Both the position numbers and the translations under genes were made by a program. A stretch of 29,965 nucleotides of DNA from CAZDHT01 sp964505325 (GTDB lineage: Bacteria > Planctomycetota > PUPC01), in NCBI GenBank assembly GCA_964505325.1, contig CAZDHT010000033.1, positions 1 through 29,965 on the forward strand, given 5' to 3'. This document shows, in pieces, positions 8,126 through 17,300 of this stretch (its first letter is position 1; each line of letters opens with the position of its first letter). Below the pieces are notes generated by a model. That model worked only from the letters and a program-made list of their open reading frames with translations. It was not told the DNA's origin and searched no databases.

Positions 8126-8770
8126 CTAGTCTGCCGCCGGTGGCTCCGGGGCCTCTGATTTTTTCGGCTTGGCCGATTCCCACGGCAACGTCCACGTGCC
8201 GACCTTGACGCCGTCGTCGCCGCAGATATCGACCCCGACCCATCCGAGCATGAAGTCGACCATCTCCATGTAGCGGGCGTTCCACACGAAGCCCAGGTAG
8301 CCGATGTGCGGGAAGAAGTGGACGCACGCGGGCGTGTAGCTGGGCTCCGGGTCGGGCGCGTCGGTGGTTGCCCCCACGATGATCCCGATAATCCCGGCGC
8401 TCCGGATGTACAGCGTGCTCTCGTCGTTCTTGTCGAACTCGCCCCAGCCGACCTTCTCGTAGCCGTAGCCGAGGCCCCAGCACTCGTGGTAGAGGCGCGT
8501 CATGCCGATCTGCCCGCCGCCCCAGCCAATGAACCAACCGTCGAAATCGCTGTAGCCGATCGGGAACGAGTCCAGGCTGTTCCAGTACAGCGCGATCTGC
8601 GGCTCCGCACTGTACGTGATCCCCACGTCGACGAACTCCAACAGGTCCTCGCCACGATGCTGGAAGTACGTGCCTACCGGCCCCATGGACTGGCAGCCCT
8701 GAAGCGCGAACAGCAGCCCGGCCAGCGCCAGCACAACGAACCACCGAGACGCAACCATCCTTCTCCTCAT
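8126..8770 (-). CDS. Putative small lipoprotein
   Basis: The product is 214 residues. The signal peptide MRRRMVASRWFVVLALAGLLFALQGC ends in a lipobox-like ALQGC, so it is likely anchored in the envelope. The mature part is rich in Trp, Gly and Tyr (LYWNSLDSFPIGY, FDGWFIGWGGGQIG, CWGLGYGYEKVGWGEF), suggesting a compact beta structure. It ends in a charged, proline-rich tail (KPKKSEAPEPPAAD). There are two possible starts: ATG 8770 (AGGAG 8 nt upstream) and ATG 8758 (AGGAG 4 nt upstream); the longer one is given. It is a single-gene unit with its own promoter (8863-8891) and terminator (8011-8055). I do not recognise a family. Confidence 0.88.
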   Translation of the reverse strand: MRRRMVASRWFVVLALAGLLFALQGCQSMGPVGTYFQHRGEDLLEFVDVGITYSAEPQIALYWNSLDSFPIGYSDFDGWFIGWGGGQIGMTRLYHECWGLGYGYEKVGWGEFDKNDESTLYIRSAGIIGIIVGATTDAPDPEPSYTPACVHFFPHIGYLGFVWNARYMEMVDFMLGWVGVDICGDDGVKVGTWTLPWESAKPKKSEAPEPPAAD

Positions 8771-8862
8771 GTCGCCTTCTCCTCACAAAGGGTAACGGCC
8801 AGAACCCTGCGCCCACAAACGCAAGCACACATAAACGCAAACCCACGCTTTCCTCGCCTCAC

Positions 8863-8891
8863 ATGCTAGGGCTTCGCGTCCGGCCTGTCAA
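8863..8891 (-). promoter_or_regulatory. Promoter of the small lipoprotein gene
   Basis: The minus strand shows a perfect -35 TTGACA (8886-8891), a 17-bp spacer, and TAGCAT (8863-8868) as -10 (4/6). The expected 5' leader to ATG 8770 is ~85 nt. Confidence 0.65.
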
Positions 8892-9003
8892 ACTTTTATT
8901 CGCTGCGAGATCCGACACTTCTCACTTGCAGTGCAGCAGACCGATTATGATTGGCGCATCCGTTCCGCCGATGCCCCTTGGAAATCCCGGAGTCGGTTCG
9001 CCA

Positions 9004-9045
9004 TTGGTGAATTTTCTGACGCACGTGCGTCAAAAAGTTCACCAA
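9004..9045. promoter_or_regulatory. 42-bp near-perfect palindrome
   Basis: The centre is a perfect 16-bp palindrome TGACGCACGTGCGTCA (9017-9032), flanked by TTGGTGAA (9004-9011) and TTCACCAA (9038-9045). Over 21 base-pair steps there are 19 Watson-Crick pairs, one G-T and one mismatch, with no spacer. It sits in the ~400-bp gap between the divergently transcribed 8770 lipoprotein and the 9314 membrane-protein gene, so an operator for a dimeric regulator is plausible. It lacks a T-run typical of a terminator. The rest of the gap (8892-9176) shows no gene I can support. Confidence 0.7.
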
Positions 9046-9176
9046 CTATGGTTCCGGGGACCCGTCACTCGCAATATTGCATCTCTTCGTGTCCGTGTGG
9101 GTTGGTTTTCTCTGGCATCGCGCGCCGTTGTCCGATATTCTGTAGGCGCTGAAGCGGCGGGTAGTATGCATCCAAA

Positions 9177-9317
9177 ATGATAACGGTGCTGGCCTCCTTC
9201 GCCATGACCAGCGGCGTGGCCCTCGTCCGGCTCCGCAAGTTTCTGAACGGGGTCGAGCAGCGGCAGTTCGAGAGACTCGAACGGAGCGCGTCGAGCGTTC
9301 GGAGAGTGCGGCCATGA
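9177..9317 (+). CDS. Possible small leader ORF overlapping the PKD membrane-protein gene
   Basis: The 46-codon frame starts at ATG 9177 and ends at TGA 9315-9317, overlapping the next ATG in the four bases ATGA, as in translational coupling. The predicted peptide starts with a short hydrophobic stretch (MITVLASFAMTSGVALV) followed by a basic, polar tail rich in Arg, Gln and Glu. The ribosome-binding site is weak and no homologue comes to mind. The overlap geometry is the main argument; it may be chance. Confidence 0.35.
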   Translation: MITVLASFAMTSGVALVRLRKFLNGVEQRQFERLERSASSVRRVRP

Positions 9318-10933
9318 ACGGAGGGCAAGAGCTGACGCGACGCGTGTTCTGGCTGCTTGTTCTTGTTGCGCTGGCGGCGAGTGGCGCCGGGCGCGCAGGC
9401 ACAGCCAGCAAGCCAGACGGCGACTCCGGCACGGACGCGACCGAGCTGACGATCACCATTGTCAAGCCGCGGCAGACGGTGTACTACTTCGACGACAAGG
9501 TGAAACAGCACACCGTTCTGATCGAGGCGACGGTGGTGGAGATGGGCGCCAAGGGGAAGCGACAGGATATCAAGACGATTCTCTGGACGGTCTCGCAATC
9601 TACCCGGGAGAAGGACTTTCAGGATTGGAAAGAGCTGTCCTCGACGACCGAACCAGTGGCCGGACCGAAAGGGAAAAGGGTTTGTCGACTCTCGCGGACC
9701 TTCTCCTCGAAAGACATGCCGAAGGAAGCGGATGTGGTCAAGGTGCGCGTCCGCGCCACGGCGACGCTCCCGGCGGGCGTGCCGACCCCGCCGCCGATCG
9801 CCGAGATCGTCCTGACGCTGAAGCGCCCAGGCGAACGGCCCGAGATATGGGTCGCCAGGCCCAGCTTCGGCTACACCGAACAGAGCAACAACCCCATTCA
9901 GTTCAAGCTGTACTGGCGGCAGCCGGCCAAGAGCATCTCGTGGACCTTCGGCGACGGTTCCTCAGATACGACCAACAACCCGACCCCGGTTCATTCATAC
10001 AAGCAGCACGGGACGTTTACGGTGAGCGTCACCGCGACCGGCAGCCGAGGCAGGACCTTCGCCGCCCAGCCGCGGAACGTGAGCGTTGCCTTCGTGCCGC
10101 CAAAAGCTCTCCCGAGAATCCTGCACGAAGGTCAACTCGTCGGCGAGGACATCGCCAGCGTCCCCGCCAACCGCACCGTTGTGCTGACCGATGCGTCCAC
10201 CGGCGACATCGTGAGTCGGCGATGGTACCTGAACGGCAAGCCGTTGGAAGCCGGGCAGAAGTCGCTGCCCCTCGAGGACCCGGGGAATTACACCTTGGCC
10301 CTGGAGGTGCGGGGCCCTGCGGGCAATGACGGGACGGTCGGTGCGACGGACCGGGCGGCGGTCGAGTGCAAGGTCACGCCGTCGCGGGACATCGTCCGGC
10401 CCGCCATCACCGCGCTGATCCTGCTCATCGTCTACCTGGGCGTGGTGTGGCGCGTCTTCTCCCGCAACGAGCCCCGCGCGTGGCGCGTGTACTACGGCAT
10501 CGATGAAGAGCATGTGACGTTCAAGCAGGTGGGGGATTTCTGGTCGCGCTGGCGCAAGGAAGCGCGCATCCCGATGGCCAGGCTGTTCCCCGACTCCGAG
10601 TATTGGCATTGGGGCAGGGGCAAGAGCGACCGCATCGTGGTGCGATGCGCGGTCAAACGCCGCGGCGTGTTCAGCGGCAGCTTGGCGTTCACCGGCGACG
10701 GCGACCCGGACGTCACGTGGGCCGAGGTGAGGGCGGGCGAAACCGACAAAAGCTACGCTCTGAAGGACGAGCGCGCGGTCGAAGAGGAGGCGTACCGCGA
10801 GGCCCGCTTCCGTCTCGCCGCAGATGGCCGCGCCTCCCGATGGGGGATGCTGTTCAAGGTCCTCTTCTTCGTCGCGTTTTGCGGGATCCTTTGGTGGGTG
10901 TGGCACGTGACCAACCCACCCGGCAGTTGGTAG
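9314..10933 (+). CDS. PKD-domain membrane-anchored protein
   Basis: The product is 539 residues. A signal or anchor helix (~10-27) leads to a long extracytoplasmic part. It includes a PKD domain at ~205-245 with the diagnostic WTFGDGSSDTTNNPTPVHSY pattern followed by GTFTVSV. A second Ig-like segment (~285-350: DASTGDIVSRRWYLNGKPL, then YTLALEV) follows. A transmembrane helix lies at ~359-382 (ITALILLIVYLGVVW). A ~130-residue soluble domain comes next, and a last helix near 512-533 (LFKVLFFVAFCGILWWVW). PKD domains usually mediate surface protein or glycan contacts. Downstream, after 46 nt, lies a CvpA-family gene in the same direction, so the pair is probably an operon. The cytosolic or periplasmic central domain is unknown to me. 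Confidence 0.9.
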   Translation: MNGGQELTRRVFWLLVLVALAASGAGRAGTASKPDGDSGTDATELTITIVKPRQTVYYFDDKVKQHTVLIEATVVEMGAKGKRQDIKTILWTVSQSTREKDFQDWKELSSTTEPVAGPKGKRVCRLSRTFSSKDMPKEADVVKVRVRATATLPAGVPTPPPIAEIVLTLKRPGERPEIWVARPSFGYTEQSNNPIQFKLYWRQPAKSISWTFGDGSSDTTNNPTPVHSYKQHGTFTVSVTATGSRGRTFAAQPRNVSVAFVPPKALPRILHEGQLVGEDIASVPANRTVVLTDASTGDIVSRRWYLNGKPLEAGQKSLPLEDPGNYTLALEVRGPAGNDGTVGATDRAAVECKVTPSRDIVRPAITALILLIVYLGVVWRVFSRNEPRAWRVYYGIDEEHVTFKQVGDFWSRWRKEARIPMARLFPDSEYWHWGRGKSDRIVVRCAVKRRGVFSGSLAFTGDGDPDVTWAEVRAGETDKSYALKDERAVEEEAYREARFRLAADGRASRWGMLFKVLFFVAFCGILWWVWHVTNPPGSW

Positions 10934-10979
10934 CGCCGGGGGCTCGGCGGCAGCCCGGCGCGGTGGGGGTTGGCGGAAC

Positions 10980-11480
10980 ATGTACGGCTATGTGTTTGAC
11001 CTGGTGGCGGCGGCAATCCTGGTGGGCGCGCTGTTCGGCAGGCGCCGTGGATTTGTGAAAGAGGTCTTCGACCTGATCGCCCTGATTGTGGCGATCTGCG
11101 CGGTGGGAGCCTGTGAACATCTGGGGATCAGGCTGTTCCATCTTCCCGACAAGGGCGAACTGCTCTCCCACCTCCTGAGCGTCCTGGTCGTGTTCGGCAT
11201 TACCCTGGTTATCGTCCGGACGCTCGGCTTTGTGGTGCAGAAGGTGGCCGAGTTCAGTCCGCTCAAGAGGGTTGGCCGGCTGCTTGGCGGGGTCACGGCC
11301 GTAGTGAAGGCCTGGATCGGCCTGGGCTTCGCCCTGGTGTTGCTGGTCCGGTTCCCCGTGCTGGGGGTGGAGTGGATCAGACAATCGATCCTGTCGCCGA
11401 TCCTGCTGTTTGCGGGGCGGATCGTGGCAATTGTGCTTCCCCGGCATTTTGCCGACGCGATCAGGGACTTGCTTGCGTAG
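10980..11480 (+). CDS. CvpA family membrane protein
   Basis: The product is 166 residues, close to the ~160 of the CvpA (colicin V production) family. It opens with a hydrophobic helix followed by GALFGRRRGFVKEVFDLIAL, the family's hallmark 'G..RGF..E...' turn. Three more hydrophobic segments (~25-45, 63-85, 98-125) surround KRVGRLLGGVTAVVKAW, the second conserved patch. CvpA proteins are inner-membrane proteins linked in other bacteria to envelope homeostasis and bile or antimicrobial tolerance; the biochemical activity is not settled. It follows the PKD protein by 46 nt. The family call is firm; the role here is inferred. Confidence 0.88.
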   Translation: MYGYVFDLVAAAILVGALFGRRRGFVKEVFDLIALIVAICAVGACEHLGIRLFHLPDKGELLSHLLSVLVVFGITLVIVRTLGFVVQKVAEFSPLKRVGRLLGGVTAVVKAWIGLGFALVLLVRFPVLGVEWIRQSILSPILLFAGRIVAIVLPRHFADAIRDLLA

Positions 11481-11534
11481 CGTCCCGCCGTACCGGGCTC
11501 TCATTGGCCGGCGGCCCGGACCGCTGCGGCTCTC

Positions 11535-11563
11535 TTGCAGGGCTTCCCCGCCTGGCTTATAAT
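11535..11563 (+). promoter_or_regulatory. Promoter of the VCBS/FG-GAP protein gene
   Basis: TTGCAG (11535-11540), a 17-bp spacer and a perfect TATAAT (11558-11563) place the transcript start near 11570, about 28 nt before ATG 11598. This rules out the in-frame ATG at 11535, which lies inside the promoter. Confidence 0.65.
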
Positions 11564-11597
11564 CAGTAGAGAGCAAGACTTGCCGGCCTCCCGATTG

Positions 11598-13460
11598 ATG
11601 GAGCGAAGCGTGCGCGTGAAGTGGGTCTCAACGGTTCTGGCCGTGGCGTTGTTGCTCGTGTGCCGCACGAGCCCGGCGAAGATCAACCCTAACTTCACGC
11701 CCAAGGACGTGGCGGAACAGTCCGACCTCATCATTGTGGGCCCGCTCCAGGCAGGCGGCAGGAATCCGGAGTGGACGCTCACCGTCGCCCGGCAGCTCAA
11801 AGGCAAGGGGGCCGCAAAGCACGTCGTTTCTCTCGTCGGCTGCAACAAGGATCACGCGGGGGATATCCGCGAGATCCTCAAGGAGAACGCCGCCGAGCCC
11901 GTCATTCTTTTCGCCGGTACGATGGAAGAGCAGAAGCGGGCGTACATGCACGTGGCCGGCACGTGGCTCGGAATTCGGGCCAACGGCGAGAGCCGCTGGA
12001 ACGTCACCGGCTACGCCGCCACGATGAGCGAGACCTACGCCGGCGGGACGGAAATGCTCATCCGCATGTCCGAGTACATGGTGAAGCATCCGGATCCCGA
12101 CGTGCCCGTCAGCGCCGGTGTGCGATGGGCCGACGAACGGCTCCCGGTCGGCAAGATCACCGGCCGGAGCGCCGGCATGGCCCCGGTCGAGATCGGCAAG
12201 CAGCGCACGCTTCACCTGTTCGTCGCTTCCACCGATGGCGACAAGCTATTCCGCGCCAAGACCGTTGATCTTGAGACGTCATTCAAGGACGTCACCGCCG
12301 CTTGCGGTCTCGACACCCGGTCACGCCGCTTTGCCTGGGTTGACGTGAACCGTGACGGCCTGTCGGACCTGGTCACCTGGGACGGCACTTCCCTTTCGCT
12401 TCGCCTGGCCGGCAAGGACGGCAAGTTCAAGGCGGCCGGCGCCGAGTGGTCGCGGCGCCTGGAGGCCGGCTGCACGGGCATCGCCGCCTGCTCGACCGAT
12501 GGCGGGCCGGGCGTGCTGCTCGGTACGCACAGAGGGCCGGTAATGCTGGCGGCCAAGGGGAAGAAAGGCTGGAGCCTGGTCAGCCTGCCCGGCAGCGGGA
12601 CGGGTGAAGAGCCGTCGTCGCCCTGCGTCGTGGCCGACCTGGACGGGGACGGCCGCGTGGACGTGCTCCAGCCGGGCGTGGAGTCGGGGCTGCTGTGGAA
12701 CGGGCGGGCCAAGGGGTTTGGCAAGCCGGCGAAGACGGCCGTCGCCGCCGGTCCCGGGGCCGCCAAGGCCGCGGTCGGCGACTTCAATCAGGACGGTGCG
12801 CTGGACATCTTCCTGTCCGGCGCGCAAAGGAACAGCCTGTGGGAAAACGACGGCCGGGGCCGGTTCAAGAACGTCTTCGAGCGCGGTGGCTCGATCAGCT
12901 ACAAGTGCCCACCGCGGGCGGCCGAGGTCAGGGCGATGGACCTGAACCACGACGGCCGGCAGGACCTGTGCTTCGTCTACCCCGCCCAGGGTATCGTGTA
13001 CCACTTCAACCGCGGCTTTCGCGCCTTCGGCGAGGAAGGCGAGGTCCGCCTGCCCGGGCTGGAGGGCAAGCCGGGCCGGGCGGTCGGGCAACTGGCCATG
13101 GCGGTCGCGGACTTCGATGGCGCCGGCTCGCAGGACCTCGTCGTCCTCGTCACCACCGGCGAGATCTGCTGCTACACGAACGACCAGATGGACATGCCTG
13201 GACTGCGCCTGCGGCTGGCCAAGGGGGTGACCGGTCCGATCACGGTCAGTTGCTGGCAGGGCGAGAAGTTTCCGGTGTGCGTGGGGTCCGTGGCGGTGGC
13301 CGGGCATTCACCGCCAAGTTACGTCTCGGCTCAAGTCGCCGGCCCGGTCACGATCAGGTGGTGCATTCCCGGAAAAGGCGCCCAGGTGAAGAAGGTGATC
13401 GCGGAAGACGGCCTGGTCGACGTGGAGGTCGCACCCGACAAGCCCAAAGCCGGGAAGTAG
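11598..13460 (+). CDS. Secreted VCBS/FG-GAP repeat protein
   Basis: The product is about 620 residues. The start at ATG 11598 is chosen because a promoter covers the upstream ATG and a signal peptide follows (VKWVSTVLAVALLLVCRTSPA). An alternative GTG at 11610 has GGAG 6 nt upstream. The N-terminal domain (~25-150, including EQSDLIIVGPLQ and VILFAGTMEE) resembles the 'surface expression/redox-free' leader domains seen in some planctomycete proteins, but I cannot name it. It is followed by at least five FG-GAP/VCBS calcium-loop repeats at ~245 (DVNRDGLSDL), ~345 (DLDGDGRVDV), ~392 (DFNQDGALDI), ~447 (DLNHDGRQDL) and ~502 (DFDGAGSQDL). These blades normally build a seven-bladed propeller with an adhesive or ligand-binding role. 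It is transcribed alone and converges on the pseudogene at 13497. Confidence 0.9.
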   Translation: MERSVRVKWVSTVLAVALLLVCRTSPAKINPNFTPKDVAEQSDLIIVGPLQAGGRNPEWTLTVARQLKGKGAAKHVVSLVGCNKDHAGDIREILKENAAEPVILFAGTMEEQKRAYMHVAGTWLGIRANGESRWNVTGYAATMSETYAGGTEMLIRMSEYMVKHPDPDVPVSAGVRWADERLPVGKITGRSAGMAPVEIGKQRTLHLFVASTDGDKLFRAKTVDLETSFKDVTAACGLDTRSRRFAWVDVNRDGLSDLVTWDGTSLSLRLAGKDGKFKAAGAEWSRRLEAGCTGIAACSTDGGPGVLLGTHRGPVMLAAKGKKGWSLVSLPGSGTGEEPSSPCVVADLDGDGRVDVLQPGVESGLLWNGRAKGFGKPAKTAVAAGPGAAKAAVGDFNQDGALDIFLSGAQRNSLWENDGRGRFKNVFERGGSISYKCPPRAAEVRAMDLNHDGRQDLCFVYPAQGIVYHFNRGFRAFGEEGEVRLPGLEGKPGRAVGQLAMAVADFDGAGSQDLVVLVTTGEICCYTNDQMDMPGLRLRLAKGVTGPITVSCWQGEKFPVCVGSVAVAGHSPPSYVSAQVAGPVTIRWCIPGKGAQVKKVIAEDGLVDVEVAPDKPKAGK

Positions 13461-13496
13461 ACCGCGCCGCGACGTGAGACGTGACAGGCGAACACG

Positions 13497-14363
13497 TCAC
13501 CCGCCTCCTTCAGACTGCCGGCCAAGGATGCCCCGGGCCAACTCGACCAAGTGCGCCGGATCGGTGCCCGGGTAGCGACCGGGATGCCAGCTCCCCAGCA
13601 CCGGCCGGTGGGCGCGCTCCGCTCCAGCGGCGCCAGCCGCCGCCACGCGGTGAACCCGTAGCCCCCGATGTCCAGGTTCAGCAATTGCACCAGCCCCTCC
13701 GACGCCAGTCTCAGCAGAAGCTCGACGTCCGCGTTGGACTCGCCTTCGGTGACCGTCGTCGCCGGGGCGTGCTTCTCGATGGCGTCGCGGAGGCGGCGGA
13801 GGTCGTCGCGGTTTTCGTGGAACGGCTCCTCGATGGTGTAGAGGCGGCAGTCGGCGACGGCCTCGAAGTAGCGGAGGAAGCCGCCGCAGTCGTAGCCGTT
13901 GTTCGCGTCGACAAGGATCTCGCATTCGGGGAACTGCTCGCGGACGGCGCGGGTGACCTCGATGTCGCGGGCCAGGCCCGCCTCTGGCTCCATCCAGCGA
14001 TGGCCGCGGCCGATCTTGAGCTTGAACGCGCGGTAGCCGTAGTCGTAGTCCTGCCGGCAGTGCTCGACCACCACCCTCACGCCGCCAGGCGCGTAGGCGG
14101 GCGTGATGTCGTCCATGTAGATCGCGCCGCTGTAGACGCCGACGGCCGTGCTCTTCGCTCCGCCGAGCATCTCGTACACCGGCACGCCGAGGATCACGCC
14201 GGCGAGGTCGTGCAGGGCGCGGTCGAGCGGCAGCGCCTCGTCGGCGATCACACCTACGGCGGGATCGAACAGCTCGTCCAGCCGCCGGCCGACCAGCTTG
14301 GCCGCTTCGTCCGGGGGCAAGCGGCGTGAGATGCCCCAGCTCGTCGAGATCGGCGTTGGTCAA
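13497..14363 (-). pseudogene. Enolase-superfamily (mandelate racemase/muconate lactonizing type) enzyme, truncated and frameshifted
   Basis: Reading begins at TTG 14363, 5 nt after GGAGG. It moves to a second frame near the CCCCC at ~14317 and returns to the first frame near 13590 (a +1 then a -1 step). The middle frame carries the barrel core of the family: ALHDLAGVILGVPVYEMLGG, the KxK base motif (AFKLKIGRG), then the metal ligands in VDANNGYD, TIEEPFHEN and VTEGESNAD. After LNLDIGGYGF the expected C-terminal part is scrambled between frames (CWGAGIP, then DPAHLVELARGILG). The N-terminal capping domain, normally ~100 residues before 'ALHDLAG', is reduced to ~35. It lies 33 nt after the 14397-18320 gene on the same strand, so it was likely co-transcribed. 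Compensating shifts could be assembly errors, but the missing cap suggests real decay. Confidence 0.75.
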
Positions 14364-14396
14364 GTCATCCTCCGTGAGAATCAGAGGTGGCGTGCA

Positions 14397-17300
14397 TCAG
14401 GGCGCCGGCGTCACTTCCACGTTGTCGAACCACGCGCTGGTGGCGGCGAAGAGGCCGACCGTACCGTTCTTCAGGGCCGGGTCGAGCACGGGCTCCTTGA
14501 ACACAGGGCGCCCGTTGACGGTGACCGCGAACGACTCGCCCTTCGCGACGACACGGATGCGGTCGAGGCCCCAGGTCTTATAGTGCTCGTAGCTCTTGCC
14601 CTTCTGCGCGTCCGGTGCATGGAACGCGGGGAAGATCGGGTTCGTGCCGGGATCGAGCTTCGCCTGTGCGGGCAGCGTCTTCGTCTCGGCGAGGACGACG
14701 TCGGCGCCGTTGACGCGCCTGACGAACCGCGCCCGCGAAGCGGGGCGGCTCATCTCGAAGCGGTAGTGGTCGCTGCCCGTGGAGCGAACCACCACGCCGA
14801 CGAGCCCCTGGCGCACGCGGCTCCTTCCGGCCGGCCAGACGACGTCGGCCTGCGCGCTGTAGTCGGTCCATCGCTCGCCATGCCGCCAGACGAAGGCGGA
14901 CTTGGTGTCCGCCCGGTTCTGCGAGAGCAGGCTCTGGAGCGGCGGGGTGTTGCCGCCGAGCGGGCACTCCCAGTTCCCCGGCTTCTGGGCGAGGTTCCGC
15001 ACCTCCCACCCGCGCGTGGTACAGGTGTTGAAGTCTTCGGAGAACCGCGCCCCGACGACGACCGCGGCGTCGTCCTTGGCATCCCCAGCCTGGGCGGTGA
15101 TCACGTACTCGCCGGCGGGTGCGGTGAACACGCCGTTCTGATCGATCTTGCCGCCGCTGGCCGACCACTTGACCGCGGCCTCGCTGTCCTGCCCGCGTTG
15201 ATCGATCACCCGGGCCGTGAATTGAACGGGAAAGCCGGCGGGGACCTCGACGCGTCGTGGCATCACACGGACCTCGGCCGGCCGGTCGCCCTTCTCCGGA
15301 AGCAGCGTCAGCGTGATCGACTGGATGGCCGTCTTCCGCGTGCGGACCTTCGGCCCCGCTGTGCCTCGCTGATAGTAGTAGCCCTTGCCGCACTGGAGCT
15401 TGACCTCGTGCAGTCCTTCGGGCACCGGGATGTCCCACCAGTGGTAGTCGTGGTAGTCGGTGTGGTCGATGACGTGAAGGCCGCGTCGCTCGCGACCGAT
15501 CTGGACCCACATCATCGGCCAGCCGAGGCCGAAGGCGCCCTTGGCGCGGACGGTGAGACGGTAGCGGCCGGCCTTGGGGAAGTGGAAGACTTCGGCCATG
15601 TTGCCGCCCCACTCGTCGCCGCCCTTGTAGTGGTTGCCCAGGCCGATGGCGCTGGTGATGAACGTCGTCGACGGCTCCTTGACGGTGAGGTACTTCTCCG
15701 GGGCGTGGCACTGCTTGACGTACTCGGCGTACGTCATCCCGTCGACCTGCTGAGCCGTGTCGACCTGGGGCGGCGTCCTGCCTTTGCCGGGGCAGATGAT
15801 GAGCTTGTTGCCGAAGGGATGCTTGTCGACGAAGAGCCTCTGCACGGTGAGCAGTCCGTGCTCGTCGGCGGTGACCGTGCCGCTCTGAAGCAGTTGCCCG
15901 GTCATGGCGCGGCGGTTCTCCCACACGCAGACCGTGCCGGGCTCGACCTTGAACCGCTGCAGTCGGCGCGCCGTGACAGCGGTGATGCCGTACTTCGCCC
16001 GCGTCGGGCTGACGTTGCGCGAGCTGTTGGTGTGCGTGCGGCGCTCGCTGATGCGAATGGCCATCTCGAAGCGCTCCGGCATGTCGACGATGGCCGTGGA
16101 CAGCTTCGGCTTGGGCAGCTTCGGGCCGCGCCGGCGCGGCCGCTCGAACGCGCCCGCGCCCTTGCTCCAATCCAGGTAGCCGAACAGCGACCCGCGCTGG
16201 ATGCGGCCCGGCGCCTTGGCGAGGTCGTCGGACAGGTTGCAGTCGGCGAAGACAGGGTACGGCTCGTTCATCGGCGTGGGCTGCCCGACGCCGTTGGGGC
16301 AGTCGCCGCAGTTGGTCCACCACGCGTCGATCCCGCGGCGGTTCCGCGCGAAGCTCGTGTAGAGGGCGTCGATATCCCACGTCTTCCAGTACTCGCCGCC
16401 GGCGTAGTTGGTCGCCTGCAGGTGCGTCAGCCACGGCCATTCCTTCTTCGGGAACTGCCGGCTGTACCAGTCGGGCGTGTTCCAGTCCCACACGTTGAAG
16501 CCTTCGGGGTTCTTGAGCTCCCACCGCCGCAGTCCGACGAACGGCTGCCAGCGGTCGGCGACCTTGGCCGACCACGGGGCGTTCTGCGAGACGTCGGCCC
16601 ACGCGAACAGGTCGCCGCAGTGGATGGCGAGTTGGAGCGAGCCGGACTCGCCCCCGGTGATGATGCGGTTCGGGTTGACGGGAAAGTGGTCGCGGAAGAA
16701 CTCGGTCTGGTAGCGGACGAGGCGTTCGAGGTAGGGCTTGACGGTCGCCTTCCGCGCGTCGCCCGTCGTGTTGTGGGTCTCCACGTAGCCATAGGGCGGG
16801 ACAAAGCCGGGCCAGAACGACGGCGGGCGCTTCATCGGCTCCGGCTTCTGCTTCGATCCGTAGTAGAGCTGGTCGTAGCCGGGCCAACTGATGTTGACGG
16901 CGCGGTTCTGGGGGAACGGCGCCTGCGGCGTCGGCGGGATGTGGTTCGTGTCGAAGTTGACGCCCGTGCGGGCGACATTGTGGAAGTAGTGCGACGAATA
17001 GCCGTGGAGCTGGACGACGACCGACGCCCACCCATCGAGCTTGGCCTTGTCCAGGCCGGCGGCCGGATTGAACACCTTGGGGTCGCCGCGCGTCGAGCCT
17101 ATCGTCACCAGGAAGCACAGCGGCGTGCTGGGCGTGTTGTGGAACCGGTCGTCACCCCACAGGACGTATTCGCGGTGCTGGTGGTAGTGGCCGTGGTGGT
17201 TCTTGCGCGTGTTGAAGAAAGCTTGGAGCACAGGCATGGGCTTCGCGGTTTTCTGAGCGACGGACACAGCGTTGTGGGCGAAGTCGTCGCGGTTCTCGTT

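Noticed and set aside
8863..9180. 105-codon plus-strand frame in the 8.8-9.2 kb gap
   Set aside because: It covers a promoter for the opposite strand and the 42-bp palindrome and shows no protein-like pattern.
13461..13500. Possible bidirectional terminator between the VCBS gene and the enolase pseudogene
   Set aside because: Only a 5-bp GTGAC/GTCAC stem and no T-run on either strand.
13331..14320. Single-frame 329-residue 'enolase family' gene starting at TTG 14320
   Set aside because: Its last ~90 residues lie in the wrong frame and overlap the VCBS gene; better explained as a frameshifted pseudogene (13497-14363).
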